From the NCBI GenBank assembly GCA_020882975.1, contig JAHRFD010000003.1:130732-194731 (forward strand): a DNA stretch of 64,000 nucleotides. Reading direction: 5' to 3'. Within the stretch, counting starts at the first letter, position 1. The number at the start of each line of letters is the position of its first letter. The notes beneath the pieces are model-generated. The model saw only the letters and a program-made list of their open reading frames with translations. It was not told the DNA's origin and made no database searches. Below, piece by piece: positions 17,580-27,633 of the stretch. The stretch is from Microcoleus sp. EPA2 (GTDB lineage: Bacteria; Cyanobacteriota; Cyanobacteriia; Cyanobacteriales; Microcoleaceae). The position numbers and the translations under genes were made by a program.

Positions 17580-18503
17580 ATGCTAATCATATCTGCTAAA
17601 TCGGGACAACTTGGGAACAGACTGCTACTTTTTGCTAATTTCATCGCTGTGGCGATCGAGCATAATTTAACAGTCCTCAATCCGGCTTTTGAGGAATATG
17701 CAGAATATTTTGTGGGTACAGCCCGCGATTTTTTATGTTGTTATCCTCCTCCATATTTTACCTGGTCAGCCAACAAATTTATCAGAAATAAATATTATAA
17801 ATTAATTAAATGTTTAAACAATAAAAAAGTATGGAAAACGCAAGAAATAACCAGAGAAAAACCTTTTAATTGGGTGAATTATCAGGAGTCAGACACGCTC
17901 AAGTACAATTCTACTATTGGTTTTCAAGGCTGGCTATTTCGAGATGGCTGGTTTGTAGAAGATTTGCCAAAATTACACAAGTACGCTCACCAAATTAGAT
18001 CCTACTTTACCCCCTTACCTCAATATAAAATTAATGTAGATAGTTTGATATTGAATGTAAAAAATAACGCCGATATAATCATCGGAGTTCATATTCGTCA
18101 AGGCGATTACGAACAGCACCAAAAAGGGAGATACTTTTACAAAACTGAGCAATATTTAGAAGTCATGAATTCAGTAGTAAAACTATTTGAAAGTAAGCAA
18201 GTCAAATTTTTGATTTGCTCTAATTTTCACCAAGAACCTAGTTTATTTGATAATTTTAACTGCGTTTTTGCCAAAGGTCATTTAATCGAAGATATGTATG
18301 CTTTGGCTGAGTGCGACTATATTGTCGGGCCACCTAGCAGTTATAGTATGTGGGCTTCGTTTTACGGCGAAAAACCTCTTTACACGATCAGAGATATCAG
18401 TAAAACAATTAATTTGAAGGATTTTGTGCATTTTTATGAATGGCAAGGACTTTTCCATTATCGAGATAACTGGAGCGAGAGTTTTTGGGAGTGGACGCAC
18501 TGA
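17580..18503 (+). CDS. GT11-like glycosyltransferase (alpha-1,2-fucosyltransferase family)
   Basis: About 307 residues. The N-terminal SGQLGNRLLLFANFIAVA resembles the start of GT11 enzymes (GGLGNQMFQYA) and VHIRQGDYEQH near residue 175 is the family HxRxGDY motif that binds the GDP-sugar. The C-terminal part (DYIVGPPSSYSMWASFYG) fits the third GT11 motif. It would add fucose, or a related sugar, from a GDP-donor. The start is unclear: ATGs at 17565 and 17580 are both possible; I chose the one just before the conserved beta strand. Confidence 0.75.
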   Translation: MLIISAKSGQLGNRLLLFANFIAVAIEHNLTVLNPAFEEYAEYFVGTARDFLCCYPPPYFTWSANKFIRNKYYKLIKCLNNKKVWKTQEITREKPFNWVNYQESDTLKYNSTIGFQGWLFRDGWFVEDLPKLHKYAHQIRSYFTPLPQYKINVDSLILNVKNNADIIIGVHIRQGDYEQHQKGRYFYKTEQYLEVMNSVVKLFESKQVKFLICSNFHQEPSLFDNFNCVFAKGHLIEDMYALAECDYIVGPPSSYSMWASFYGEKPLYTIRDISKTINLKDFVHFYEWQGLFHYRDNWSESFWEWTH

Positions 18504-18642
18504 GGTAAGCTGCTACCCCTCTCCCGTGTCTGTTAATGCGAGAAAGTGGCAAGGAGAGGGGAAGAGGCACAAAAATCTCTACTATTTTTCTAAGGGTATA
18601 AGTTTATAATTAAAATGCCAAAGTGCTTACTTAAATCAATCC

Positions 18643-19479
18643 ATGAATTCAAAACAATTAGAAGCTCAGGGTTTTATCACTATTTTAACTGGTTTGTATT
18701 CTTTTCAAGATTGCATTCATTTTCTGGCATCTGTCAGGAAGTTTCACCGCGAACCAATTATTGTTTTAATAGATAAAGTCCCTAGATTTTTATATCCCTT
18801 ACTTCAGGTGTTTGGAAATGTGAGATTGCAGCCAGCACCGCCGAATGAAAATCCTGTTTTAGCTTCGCGGCAAGCTAAACTGAGCTTATATCAAGTATCT
18901 CCTTTTGAGAAAACTATTTATCTGGACTCTGATATTTGTTTGTTGTCGCCAATAGATGAAGTTTTTGACTATCTCGATGAGGTGGAGTTGTTGGTGACAG
19001 AAGATGTACAGCCGGCGATCGCCAAAGCTGCTAATTTATTAAGAGTCAAGCAACATATTCTCTCGACTCTGCAATCAGTAGGATTACCCCTCAACGAAAA
19101 TAGCATTCAATATAATGGCGGATTTATCGCCTTTACCAACAGCAGTAAAAATCAGGAATTATTCAATTATTTTAAGAAATATTTCAATTTGGTAACTACC
19201 AATCAAGATGTGCTACTATTGAAAGACCAAGGCGCTTTTGCTGCTGCTATTGCCTCTGTCAAACCGAAAATGAAAACCTTGTCGCCTGTTTACAATTACT
19301 TGGACAAATGGAAAGAAGTTTATAGGATTGACGAGCCGATCAAGGTAATGCACTGTACTTATCCTTACCGCCCGCAGTACGCGAAAAATGTGACGAGAAC
19401 GCTATTTACTAGAATAGTCGATCGCGCTGCTAAAATATTTTTACCAAATCAACTTAACAATCCCTGGCGCTTAAAATAG
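18643..19479 (+). CDS. GT-A fold glycosyltransferase (GT8-like)
   Basis: A 278-residue protein. An N-terminal nucleotide-sugar fold (GFITILTGLYSFQDCIHFLASVR) is followed by the metal-binding DxD motif in YLDSDICLLSPID near residue 95, QYNGGFIAF near 158 and MHCTYPYRPQY near 238. These fit glycosyltransferases of the GT8-like group, which use UDP-sugars. Soluble, probably acting at the cytoplasmic membrane face. Donor and acceptor are unknown. It lies within the glycan cluster, 139 bp after the GT11-like gene. Confidence 0.75.
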   Translation: MNSKQLEAQGFITILTGLYSFQDCIHFLASVRKFHREPIIVLIDKVPRFLYPLLQVFGNVRLQPAPPNENPVLASRQAKLSLYQVSPFEKTIYLDSDICLLSPIDEVFDYLDEVELLVTEDVQPAIAKAANLLRVKQHILSTLQSVGLPLNENSIQYNGGFIAFTNSSKNQELFNYFKKYFNLVTTNQDVLLLKDQGAFAAAIASVKPKMKTLSPVYNYLDKWKEVYRIDEPIKVMHCTYPYRPQYAKNVTRTLFTRIVDRAAKIFLPNQLNNPWRLK

Positions 19480-19562
19480 ACTTTCTCTAACTCTGCGCCC
19501 TCTGCGGTTCATTTAAAAAAAACATCATTCACAACAAAGGAAATAGGATAGCTCTAGCTGCT

Positions 19563-20360
19563 GTGCAACATTATACTCAAGAATTCTACAAATACTTGCA
19601 AAAAACATCCCAAGAATCAGCCAGAGAAATTATTCCAATTATTTGGGAATTTGTGCAGCCACAGCGAGTAATTGATGTCGGTTGTGGGACAGGGACTTGG
19701 TTGTCAGCATTCACAGAATTCGGCGTTGAAGATATTTTGGGCATAGATGGTGATTGGGTTGACCCAAAAATGCTGGAAATTCCGGCTGACAAATTTTTAA
19801 CCTTAGATTTAAGTCAGCCTTTACCGATTGAGCAAAAATTTGATTTAGTTGTTTCCTTAGAAGTAGCAGAGCACATACCCCCGGAGTGCGCCCAGATATT
19901 TGTAAACTCTTTAGCGAAGTTGGGTCCAGTAATTTTGTTCTCGGCCGCAGTACCATTTCAAGGAGGAACAAACCACATCAACGAACAGTGGCCGGAATAT
20001 TGGGCTAAACTATTTCAAGCACAAGGATATGTAGCGATTGACTGTGTGAGAAACAAAATATGGCAAAACGATCTAGTCCGATGGTACTATGCCCAGAACA
20101 TACTGATATTTGCCCAACGGGAATATTTAACAACTAATCCCCTGTTACAAAAAGAGGCAGATAGAACTAACATTTTGCAGCTTGCCTTAATTCATCCATA
20201 CCTTTATTTGCGAACAGCTTCAGAAGCAACTAAATTAAGACAAGAAGTCAAAGACGCTCTAGGATTAACAGACCCAAGAATTTCAGTAAAAAAAGTATTT
20301 TTTGCTTTGCTAACCTTGACAAAATCTCGGTTAAATGGCAAAATAAAACAACTTTTTTGA
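19563..20360 (+). CDS. Class I SAM-dependent methyltransferase
   Basis: A 265-residue protein. Motif I VIDVGCGTGTWLSAF lies near residue 37, an acidic residue follows the second strand (ILGIDGDWVD), and the motif IV/V region reads FDLVVSLEVAEHIPPE near residue 95. These mark S-adenosylmethionine binding. The start is GTG at 19563. Its TGA stop shares four bases with the TTG start of the following glycosyltransferase, so the two are translationally coupled and probably act on the same glycan, for example by methylating a sugar. Confidence 0.85.
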   Translation: MQHYTQEFYKYLQKTSQESAREIIPIIWEFVQPQRVIDVGCGTGTWLSAFTEFGVEDILGIDGDWVDPKMLEIPADKFLTLDLSQPLPIEQKFDLVVSLEVAEHIPPECAQIFVNSLAKLGPVILFSAAVPFQGGTNHINEQWPEYWAKLFQAQGYVAIDCVRNKIWQNDLVRWYYAQNILIFAQREYLTTNPLLQKEADRTNILQLALIHPYLYLRTASEATKLRQEVKDALGLTDPRISVKKVFFALLTLTKSRLNGKIKQLF

Positions 20361-21529
20361 AAAAAAACCAAGTGAAAGTTTCGTTAGTCGCGAGCGATTT
20401 GTCAGGAGGAGGTGCACTTCGTGCTTTTCTGTTAGCTCAAGTTCTGATTGAGCTTAACTATGATGTAGAAATTGTCGGATTTATGTGGGGTAAGGAATTA
20501 TATGCAATTCCTCCTAAAGGCATCCCGGTATATGCGATACCGGGGAGCAAATATCCTGGTTTTTTGATGAGAGCTCAGAAACTTTTGAAAAAAATAGATG
20601 GGGATATTATTTATGCAGTCAAACCTAAACCTAGCAGCTTTGGTTTATCATTGCTCAAAAAACTGGAGACTCACCGCCCTATAATTTTAGATATAGACGA
20701 TTGGGAACTGAGCTGGTTCGGCGGAGACGAATGGAAATATCGCCCTGATTTCAAACAACTTTACCGAGACATTGTAAAAAAAAATGGTCAATTGAGAGAA
20801 CCAGATCATCAGTTGTATATTAAGTGGATGGAAACTTTAGTTTCCCGTGCGGATGCTGTCACTGTGGATACGGAGTTTTTAAAACAACGTTTTGGTGGTG
20901 TATATTTGCCTAATGGCAAGGATACTGAAATGTTCGATCCCGCTAAATACCATCCTGAATTAAGCAGACGGCGTTACGGGTTGTCCGGGTATAAAATTTT
21001 AATGTTTCCCGGTGCACCGAGACCTCATAAAGGGGTTGAGGATGTTTTGATGGCCCTCGAACAGTTAAATCAGCCTAATTTAAAGTTAGCGATTGTGGGC
21101 GGAAGTCCTTATGATGATTATGACGATCGACTTATGCAACAATGGGGGCGTTGGATTATTAAACTGCCAAAATTTCCAGTGGAAAGGATGCCTGAAGTTG
21201 TAGCGGCGGCTCATATTGTCGTTGTTCCTCAGCGAGAGACTTTGACAGCGGTGGCTCAGTTTCCGCTCAAGTTGACAGATGGGATGGCAATGGCTAAGCC
21301 TGTTTTGTCTACGCGAGTGGGGGATATTCCTGAAATTTTAGGCGGTACGGGTTATTTAGTAGAGCCTAATTCTCCGACTCAAATTTCCCAGAAAATTCAA
21401 TGGATATTTCAAAATTTGACAGAAGCAAATCTGCAAGGAATGAAAGCTAGGGAAAGATGCGTAGAAAAATATAGCATTAAAACAATGGCCCCGATCCTTT
21501 CAGATATAATTGCAAGTATATCGAGGTAA
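20357..21529 (+). CDS. GT4-family glycosyltransferase
   Basis: A 390-residue GT-B protein. The N-terminal Rossmann domain begins VKVSLVASDLSGGGALRAFLLAQVL; the C-terminal donor domain has KILMFPGAPRPHKGVEDVLMAL near residue 213, the EX7E-like region VVVPQRETLTAVAQFPLKLTDGMAM near 290 and ARERC near the end. It should transfer a sugar from a nucleotide donor. The start is a TTG overlapping the preceding methyltransferase stop (TTGA), a four-base overlap. No ATG lies nearby upstream in frame. Confidence 0.88.
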   Translation: MKKNQVKVSLVASDLSGGGALRAFLLAQVLIELNYDVEIVGFMWGKELYAIPPKGIPVYAIPGSKYPGFLMRAQKLLKKIDGDIIYAVKPKPSSFGLSLLKKLETHRPIILDIDDWELSWFGGDEWKYRPDFKQLYRDIVKKNGQLREPDHQLYIKWMETLVSRADAVTVDTEFLKQRFGGVYLPNGKDTEMFDPAKYHPELSRRRYGLSGYKILMFPGAPRPHKGVEDVLMALEQLNQPNLKLAIVGGSPYDDYDDRLMQQWGRWIIKLPKFPVERMPEVVAAAHIVVVPQRETLTAVAQFPLKLTDGMAMAKPVLSTRVGDIPEILGGTGYLVEPNSPTQISQKIQWIFQNLTEANLQGMKARERCVEKYSIKTMAPILSDIIASISR

Positions 21530-21614
21530 ATTTTTAGTGACTGAATGGAGGAAGATACACTGGCTGTAATTTAATAAAAAATGAAATGTCGTACTATTTA
21601 GCTGGGAATGCTTC

Positions 21615-23618
21615 ATGTCTGCAAATAAGCTACTCCTAAAATTTGCCAGACGATATCCAGGCAGGATTTTTTTGACTGTGTTCCTGGGATTCTCTGGGGC
21701 TTTATTCAATGGTATCAGCACTACTCTGATTGTACCAGTGCTTTTGAATTTTTTGCAGGAAGCTGTCGAGTTGCGGGCTGCTCCACCTTTAATTAAAATT
21801 TTGATGTATCCCTTTGAAGGAATGCCTCAAAATCAGCGTTTGGTGTTAATGACCGTCGCGATAGTTCTGACAATTATATTTAAAAATATTGCTAGTTATG
21901 CTAATACTTTAGTAGCTACTTCTCTGACGCGGGCTTTGACTTTTGACTTGCGAGAGGCTGGATTGCGCTTGTTATTAGAAGTAGATTTGGATTATTACTC
22001 AAAAACTAAAGTAGGGGATTTAATTAATAGATTGGGTGGAGAAGTAGGTAGAACCGCTAATGCAATTGGCACGGCTATAGGGGTGTTTACTACCTCAATT
22101 ACTGTTTTGGTGTTTGTGGGTTTGCTGGTTTCAATATCTTGGAAAATGACGCTGACATCTACGATTTTGTTAGGGCTAGTTGCTTGGACAAATCAGTACA
22201 TTATTAACCGTTCTAAGCATTTTGGTATGCTGTTATCGGAAATGTCTAAAGATTATTCAGTAGGGATATTGGAAACCATCACTGGAATTAGACTTGTCAA
22301 GTCAACGGGGAATGAAGAAAAAGAGTATCACCGGATTAAAAACTTAATTCATAGGCGAGAACAAGCGGATTTTTCAGCTCAGATAAACTATGCAGCGATC
22401 GCTCCTATTAACGAAGTTGTGAATTTGATGGTGATTATTTTAATTATATTTATAGGTAGGACAATTTTTGTAAATGAAATAGAGTCTATTTCTACGGTTC
22501 TTCTAACATATTTATTGGTGCTGTTTAGACTAATACCTCTGATTTCTCAATTAAATAGTGGCCGCAGTCAATTTGCTAACACATCGGCTAGTGTAGAGGT
22601 TGTTGATAATTTTTTAAGATGTGATGACAAGCCATTTATGCGGAATGGGTTAGTGGCATATACTCATTTGCGATCGGGAATTCATTTTAATAAAATATCT
22701 TTTAATTATCCAAATCATAAAAACTTAGTTCTGCAAGGAATAGATTTATTTCTACCTCACGGTACTACTTTGGCTTTGGTAGGCAGTTCAGGTTCTGGTA
22801 AATCAACTTTAGCAGATTTATTACCGAGATTTTACGATCCTACTGAAGGTAGTATCTCGATAGATGGCGTGGATTTGCGTGAATTTGATGTCAAAAGCTT
22901 GAGAAAAGCTATGGGAATTGTTAGTCAAGATACGTTCTTGTTTAATGCCTCAGTGCGCGATAATATTGCTTATGCTAGGCAAGAAGCAACAGAAGCAGAA
23001 ATTGTCGAGGCGGCAAAGGGAGCAAATGCTTACGAGTTTATCCAACAGTTGCCACAGGGATTGGATACTCAAATTGGCGATCGCGGTCTGATCCTATCGG
23101 GAGGGCAGCGTCAGAGAATTTCCATTGCTAGAGCCCTGCTGCAAAACCCAGAAATTTTAATTTTAGATGAAGCAACCAGTTCCCTGGATACAGTGGCGGA
23201 AAGGTACGTGCAAGAGGCGATCGAGAAATTGAGTTACGATCGCACCACGTTAGTCATTGCCCACCGCCTCTCCACAGTCCAAAAAGCCCATAAAATCGCT
23301 GTGATCGATCGAGGACGAGTAGTAGAAATTGGTTCTCACAAAGACTTGTTAGCAAAAGGAGGATACTACACCCGCTTGCATTCTATGCAATTTGCCGAAG
23401 AAACTGCTCGCGACGAAGCTTTAATTAAAGGTTCTTACGAAATTCGCACTCGTCTAACTCCCATGATAGCTTACCTAAAATTGCTACTAGATGAAATGGT
23501 AGATTCTCCCGAAGAAAGGGATGAACTTATCCGAGAATCCTTTCAATCCGCTGCTAATATTTTTGAGACTTTAGAATTTATTGAAAATACAATCAGGCGT
23601 CAGGCTGTTCAAAAGTAG
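21615..23618 (+). CDS. ABC exporter (MsbA-type half-transporter) with HisKA-like C-terminal tail
   Basis: A 667-residue protein with six membrane segments in the first 320 residues, then an ATPase domain with GSSGSGKST (near 392), the signature [16 protein letters not shown] (near 495), [10 protein letters not shown] and the H-loop IAHRLS. It probably works as a homodimer exporting a lipid-linked or free glycan. After the usual end (about residue 595) come 70 more residues with [18 protein letters not shown], which closely resembles the histidine-kinase H-box (SHELRTPLTxI) but has Tyr where the phospho-acceptor His should be. This tail is unusual; see findings. The gene is the only exporter in the cluster. 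Confidence 0.92.
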   Translation: MSANKLLLKFARRYPGRIFLTVFLGFSGALFNGISTTLIVPVLLNFLQEAVELRAAPPLIKILMYPFEGMPQNQRLVLMTVAIVLTIIFKNIASYANTLVATSLTRALTFDLREAGLRLLLEVDLDYYSKTKVGDLINRLGGEVGRTANAIGTAIGVFTTSITVLVFVGLLVSISWKMTLTSTILLGLVAWTNQYIINRSKHFGMLLSEMSKDYSVGILETITGIRLVKSTGNEEKEYHRIKNLIHRREQADFSAQINYAAIAPINEVVNLMVIILIIFIGRTIFVNEIESISTVLLTYLLVLFRLIPLISQLNSGRSQFANTSASVEVVDNFLRCDDKPFMRNGLVAYTHLRSGIHFNKISFNYPNHKNLVLQGIDLFLPHGTTLALVGSSGSGKSTLADLLPRFYDPTEGSISIDGVDLREFDVKSLRKAMGIVSQDTFLFNASVRDNIAYARQEATEAEIVEAAKGANAYEFIQQLPQGLDTQIGDRGLILSGGQRQRISIARALLQNPEILILDEATSSLDTVAERYVQEAIEKLSYDRTTLVIAHRLSTVQKAHKIAVIDRGRVVEIGSHKDLLAKGGYYTRLHSMQFAEETARDEALIKGSYEIRTRLTPMIAYLKLLLDEMVDSPEERDELIRESFQSAANIFETLEFIENTIRRQAVQK

Positions 23619-23735
23619 TCAGTTGGCAGTTGGCAGTTGGCAGTTGGCAGTAGTCAACAATTACCAATACCCAATGCCCAATGCCCAATGCCCAATGCCC
23701 AATACCCAATTCCCAATTCCCAATTCCCAATTCCC
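23619..23735. repeat. CAGTTGG and CCCAATGC repeats up to a start codon
   Basis: Units CAGTTGG (23620-23650) and CCCAATGC/CCCAATTC (23668-23735) fill the gap between the exporter gene and the next glycosyltransferase and end at its ATG. An in-frame extension upstream of that ATG is only repeat sequence. Confidence 0.8.
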
Positions 23736-24935
23736 ATGTCACACTATTATGTATTCTTCACCCGCAATATATTGCCACAACCGAATGTAGCTAGCTTAGT
23801 TCAAGTTGCCCACTCGGCGAATGCCGCAGCAAATCTCGGTTTACCAGCAGTGTTAGTATATCTCCGTAAAGGATGGAGTGCTCTTAATCCACTAGATTTA
23901 CTCCATCCTTTTCAACCTAGAAAACCCGATGAAAAACTTGCCCAAATCTACAACATTCAACAAAAGTTAAAAGTAGCAGATTTACCGATGCCGTGGCCCA
24001 TCGACCTTTGGGACAACAAGTGGACGAGTTCGAGTACAATAGTATCAAAATACTACCTACCAATCCACCTGCGGAAATCAACTCAAATTGTCCACAGCCG
24101 CGACTGGAACTTTGTCAAAGCAGCAATTAAAAATGGAATTCCCGCCATTTACGAACAGCATCATCACGAAAACAAGAAGTTTGAACCAGAAATTGTCCGC
24201 AATTCCCTGTTTCAAATTGCTGTAACTGTTGCCGATACAGTGCGCGAAAGCATGATGCAAAATGGAATGCCACCAGAAAAAGTAATTATGCTACATAACG
24301 GTTTCAATCATTTATTTTTCGCCAGACAAACGGCAGCATCTCAGAATTGGCGACAGCAGCTATTAACAGACGACAGACAGCATTTAGCAGTTTATGCAGG
24401 GGGACTTTATCCGTTTAAAGGTGTGGATATGTTAGTAGATGTAGCTGAGGAATTGCCCGGAGTTCAATTTGCGATCGCCGGTGGTAGCGAATCCCAAGTA
24501 ACAGCCTACCAAAAATTAGCCAAATCCCAGCAAGTTAACAACATAAAATTTCTCGGATACCTCCCACAGAATCAACTTGCTAGCTTGCTACAAGCCGCTG
24601 ATGTTTTAACTCACCCTCACTGTTGGACAGAAGCCGCGACATTTACATCTCCTTTAAAATTCTTTGATTATATGGCATCGGGAACTCCAATCGTGGCGAC
24701 AGAGATTCCATCTTTGCGGGAGTTTAAATCGGGAAACATCGCTGCGACTTGGTGCGAACCCGATAACCCCTATCAATTTGCACAAAGCATTCACAGTAGT
24801 TTAATAAAATATCCCAGGAAGGTAGAAGGTTATGCAGAAACTATGGATTTTGTCAAGCAATTTTCCTGGGAAAATCGGATTGAGAAAATTTTGAGTTACG
24901 TAGACGAGCAAGTGCGATCGCAACTACTTACATAA
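23736..24935 (+). CDS. GT4-family glycosyltransferase
   Basis: A 399-residue GT-B protein. Conserved blocks are [11 protein letters not shown] near residue 188, [24 protein letters not shown] near 222, ITFLGY-like [22 protein letters not shown] near 270 and [23 protein letters not shown] near 307, where Ser-Pro-Leu-Lys-x-Phe-Glu-like residues bind the donor. I place the start at the ATG at 23736, because the 33 residues before it only translate the intergenic CCCAATGC repeat. No ribosome site is visible. It belongs to the glycan cluster. Confidence 0.87.
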   Translation: MSHYYVFFTRNILPQPNVASLVQVAHSANAAANLGLPAVLVYLRKGWSALNPLDLLHPFQPRKPDEKLAQIYNIQQKLKVADLPMPWPIDLWDNKWTSSSTIVSKYYLPIHLRKSTQIVHSRDWNFVKAAIKNGIPAIYEQHHHENKKFEPEIVRNSLFQIAVTVADTVRESMMQNGMPPEKVIMLHNGFNHLFFARQTAASQNWRQQLLTDDRQHLAVYAGGLYPFKGVDMLVDVAEELPGVQFAIAGGSESQVTAYQKLAKSQQVNNIKFLGYLPQNQLASLLQAADVLTHPHCWTEAATFTSPLKFFDYMASGTPIVATEIPSLREFKSGNIAATWCEPDNPYQFAQSIHSSLIKYPRKVEGYAETMDFVKQFSWENRIEKILSYVDEQVRSQLLT

Positions 24936-25041
24936 TTTAAAATTTGTCCCTAGTAAGTAAGGACTTTAGCCATTTTTGTGAGAGGAATTCAGTCCTAACT
25001 ACAAACCTCTGATGGTTCGTATTAACCACATAATATTCAAA

Positions 25042-25998
25042 ATGAACCCAAAAATCATCGGTACAATCACCACCTACCCCGCCATGAGCCAAAGCGACTG
25101 GCTGTGGCAACAAACCCCGGAAAATTTCGGCAACTGGGGAAACATTCAAATGCTAGCAAATCACCCAGAACCAGACTTTTTACTCATGTATCAATTCGAC
25201 TTTCCCCAAGCGCCGAAAAAGCAATCGTGGCTGGAAAAAATTCGCCATCCTACCCCTCAAACTTCCGAAAATGAACAACTAATTCGAGAAAAATTGCGCG
25301 GAGTCCCCAAAGAACGCATTATTTACCTAATTCGCGAGCCACCATTACCAGAAGTCATTGAAATTACCAAAGCCAATTACGAACAAGCCAAACTTTACTG
25401 CGGTTACATTTCCGGGCCAGACGACTTCGCACCAAACCCAAATTATATGCCCGCAATTTGGTATCACAGCAACTCATTTCGAGAACTCGATGAAATGCCT
25501 CCACCCGCTAAAACTAAACCCTGTTCTTGGATTACTTCAGGTGTTAGCCGTAGTGCTAATCACCGCCAGCGATTAGAGTTTATCAAATTGCTACAAGCAC
25601 AAGAATTAAATTTTGACCTTTACGGGCGAAATCTGCCCCATTGGGCGGGCGGTAAAGGCATTGTGAACAATAAATGGCACGCCGTTGCACCTTACTATTA
25701 CAACTTAGCTATTGAAAATTATGCAGCAAACGATTGGTATGTGAGCGAGAAACTTTGGGATGCTTTGTTAGCTTGGTGTTTGCCGATTTATTACGGCGGT
25801 GCTGCGGCGGATAAATTGTTGCCGGCAGGGAGTTTTCTGCGGCTTCCCAGTCTGGATGAGACAGGAGTAGAATTTATCAGAGAGGTGATGGCAACCCCCG
25901 ATTATTGGCATGAAGCGATCGAAAAAATTGCGCAAGCCCGACAAATAATTCTCCACGAATTGAACCTGCTCAATTGGTTGGCTAATTTTACATCCTAG
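25042..25998 (+). CDS. GT10-like fucosyltransferase
   Basis: About 318 residues. The C-terminal region YYYNLAIENYAANDWYVSEKLWDALLAWCLPIYYGG (split motif, about residues 222-257) is the hallmark of GT10 alpha-1,3/4-fucosyltransferases, with the Glu-Asn and Glu-Lys pairs in place. The N-terminal half is less conserved, as usual for the acceptor domain. It would use GDP-fucose or a related GDP-sugar. The start is set at ATG 25042; an ATG at 25012 would add ten residues. It closes the rightward glycan cluster. Confidence 0.82.
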   Translation: MNPKIIGTITTYPAMSQSDWLWQQTPENFGNWGNIQMLANHPEPDFLLMYQFDFPQAPKKQSWLEKIRHPTPQTSENEQLIREKLRGVPKERIIYLIREPPLPEVIEITKANYEQAKLYCGYISGPDDFAPNPNYMPAIWYHSNSFRELDEMPPPAKTKPCSWITSGVSRSANHRQRLEFIKLLQAQELNFDLYGRNLPHWAGGKGIVNNKWHAVAPYYYNLAIENYAANDWYVSEKLWDALLAWCLPIYYGGAAADKLLPAGSFLRLPSLDETGVEFIREVMATPDYWHEAIEKIAQARQIILHELNLLNWLANFTS

Positions 25999-26063
25999 GA
26001 GATTGGCGGGGAAGCATCTTAGTCAGCACTTACGCATGGGGGGTCAAAAACCCCTGGTGGTTG

Positions 26064-26121
26064 CCCTTCGACTACGTTTATCCTGAGCGTAGTCGAAGGG
26101 TTCAGGATAAACGTAGTCGAA
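26064..26121. repeat. Two overlapping inverted repeats of the TTCGACTACG family
   Basis: CCCTTCGACTACG (26064-26076) pairs with 26088-26100, while the overlapping TTCGACTACGTTTATCCTGA (26067-26086) pairs with 26102-26121. The two hairpins exclude each other. Related fragments occur at 200-225, 5491-5530 and 41568-41610, so this is a dispersed palindromic element. Confidence 0.75.
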
Positions 26122-26159
26122 ACCCTGCGTGAATATTTGTCGAAAAAAAGGACTAATAT

Positions 26160-26290
26160 AAAATCCTCTCTTCATCGTCCTGTATTAAACTCTCTCTTCT
26201 CTTGCTTCGCGTACTAGCCTACGGGAACCCCTGCGGGGAACGCGCCTTCGCGGTTAAATCACCTGACGGTACAACCGGAATTGATATAAT
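26160..26290. repeat. Dispersed intergenic repeat, copy 1
   Basis: The order AAAATCCTCTCTTCATCGTCC, TTAAACTCTCTCTTCTCTT, CTTCGCGTACT, CGCCTTCGCGGTTAAATCA and ACAACCGGAATTGATAT (each quoted or shortened) is shared with 49096-49223. This copy holds an extra palindrome (ACGGGAACCCCTGCGGGGAACG) near 26220. No gene function suggested. Confidence 0.65.
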
Positions 26291-26458
26291 TTGACATCCC
26301 ATCGAGGGGGAGTCGGAACTCAAATTTGTCATCGAAGGACGGTCAGAGTCGCTGACAGCGCCCAGAGATGCTGCTAAAGTTGAGGATAGGAGCAGGCAAA
26401 AAATCAACCCCAGGCAAGATTTTTGGGGAAGGGGCTTTCTGATACACACCCTTAGCAC
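26219..26458 (-). CDS. Possible small exported protein (weak)
   Basis: A 79-codon frame starting at GTG 26458. Residues 1-32 look like a signal peptide (positively charged start, then LGLIFCLLLSSTLAASLGA). The rest is Ser/Asp-rich, and the last 25 residues read into a dispersed intergenic repeat, which argues against a conserved C-terminus. It is divergent from rpaA with about 155 bp between them. I recognise no family; it could be a chance frame. Confidence 0.3.
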   Translation of the reverse strand: MLRVCIRKPLPQKSCLGLIFCLLLSSTLAASLGAVSDSDRPSMTNLSSDSPSMGCQIISIPVVPSGDLTAKARSPQGFP

Positions 26459-26614
26459 TTATAATTACTACAAGAATATTTACATACTTCAACAGGTTCT
26501 TAAAGAACCTTACTATCCTTAATGAAGCTTAAAATTAGTAAATTGTTCGTTAAAGTTACCTGGAACCCCCAGAAGGCTGTAGGCTGCCCCGTCTGGTTAG
26601 CGGTGAGATAAATA

Positions 26615-27355
26615 ATGATGCCTCGGATACTTGTTATTGACGATGACGCGGCGATCGCGGAACTCGTAGCCATTAACCTCGAAATGGCTGGGTACGAAGT
26701 AACCCACGCAGAAGACGGCATCAAAGGTCAGGCCCTAGCTATACAACTGCTGCCAGACTTGATCGTCCTAGACCTGATGTTGCCTAGAGTAGACGGATTC
26801 ACAGTCTGTCAGCGTTTGCGGCGAGACGATCGCACCGCCGACATTCCCGTCTTGATGTTGACCGCCTTAAGTCAAACTCAAGACAAAGTAGAAGGCTTCA
26901 ACTCCGGTGCCGACGACTACCTCACCAAGCCCTTTGAACTAGAAGAAATGCTAGCGCGAGTGCGAGCCCTACTGAGGCGCACAGACCGCATTCCCCAAGC
27001 AGCCAAACACTCCGAAATCCTGAATTACGGACCACTGACCCTTGTACCAGAAAGGTTTGAAGCAGTTTGGTATACTCAAATTGTCAAATTGACCCACCTA
27101 GAGTTCGAGTTACTACACTGCTTGCTTCAGCGCCACGGTCAGACAGTCTCTCCCAGCGAAATTCTTAAAGAAGTCTGGGGTTATGACCCCGACGACGACA
27201 TCGAAACCATTCGCGTACACATCAGACACCTGAGAACCAAGATGGAACCCGATCCCCGCCATCCTCGGTACATCAAAACCGTATACGGAGCAGGTTATTG
27301 TCTGGAATTACCCAGCAACGAGCAAGTAGCGGAGGAAAGCAAATCATCTGCTTGA
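26615..27355 (+). CDS. rpaA: OmpR-type response regulator RpaA
   Basis: A 246-residue two-component regulator. The receiver domain (residues 1-120) begins [28 protein letters not shown], with phospho-acceptor Asp in [13 protein letters not shown] near residue 53 and Lys in DDYLTKPFE near 105. A winged-helix domain follows ([54 protein letters not shown]). Near-identity with known RpaA sequences along the chain, including [21 protein letters not shown], supports the name. RpaA is the main circadian output factor downstream of SasA and also affects phycobilisome coupling. ATG at 26615 or 26618. Confidence 0.93.
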   Translation: MMPRILVIDDDAAIAELVAINLEMAGYEVTHAEDGIKGQALAIQLLPDLIVLDLMLPRVDGFTVCQRLRRDDRTADIPVLMLTALSQTQDKVEGFNSGADDYLTKPFELEEMLARVRALLRRTDRIPQAAKHSEILNYGPLTLVPERFEAVWYTQIVKLTHLEFELLHCLLQRHGQTVSPSEILKEVWGYDPDDDIETIRVHIRHLRTKMEPDPRHPRYIKTVYGAGYCLELPSNEQVAEESKSSA

Positions 27356-27496
27356 GCTAGCACCTGATATCACTTCCGGTTGTATCGGGATTAATCTTAC
27401 CCAAAACCAGGGCACGGCATTAGCGTGTCGTCGCTTGTCATTCCCGCACCGCCGGAATTGATATCAGATGCAACAAGCAATTAAACATCTAGCTAA

Positions 27497-27528
27497 AAAA
27501 GCCTGGGAACACCTGTTCTCAGGCTTTT
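27497..27528 (+). terminator. Hairpin terminator downstream of rpaA
   Basis: AAAAGCCTGGGAAC (27497-27510) pairs with GTTCTCAGGCTTTT (27515-27528) with one G-T wobble and a 4-base loop. It lies 140 bp after the rpaA stop and before the fur pseudogene, so it probably ends rpaA transcripts. Confidence 0.65.
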
Positions 27529-27633
27529 GAGTTGAAATATTTACTCCTGTCTATTTCTGTAGCTTAGTACAATTATTTATCAATAAATCCAGATATATTT
27601 CACTGTTGCTAACATACACCAGTAATAAACAGT

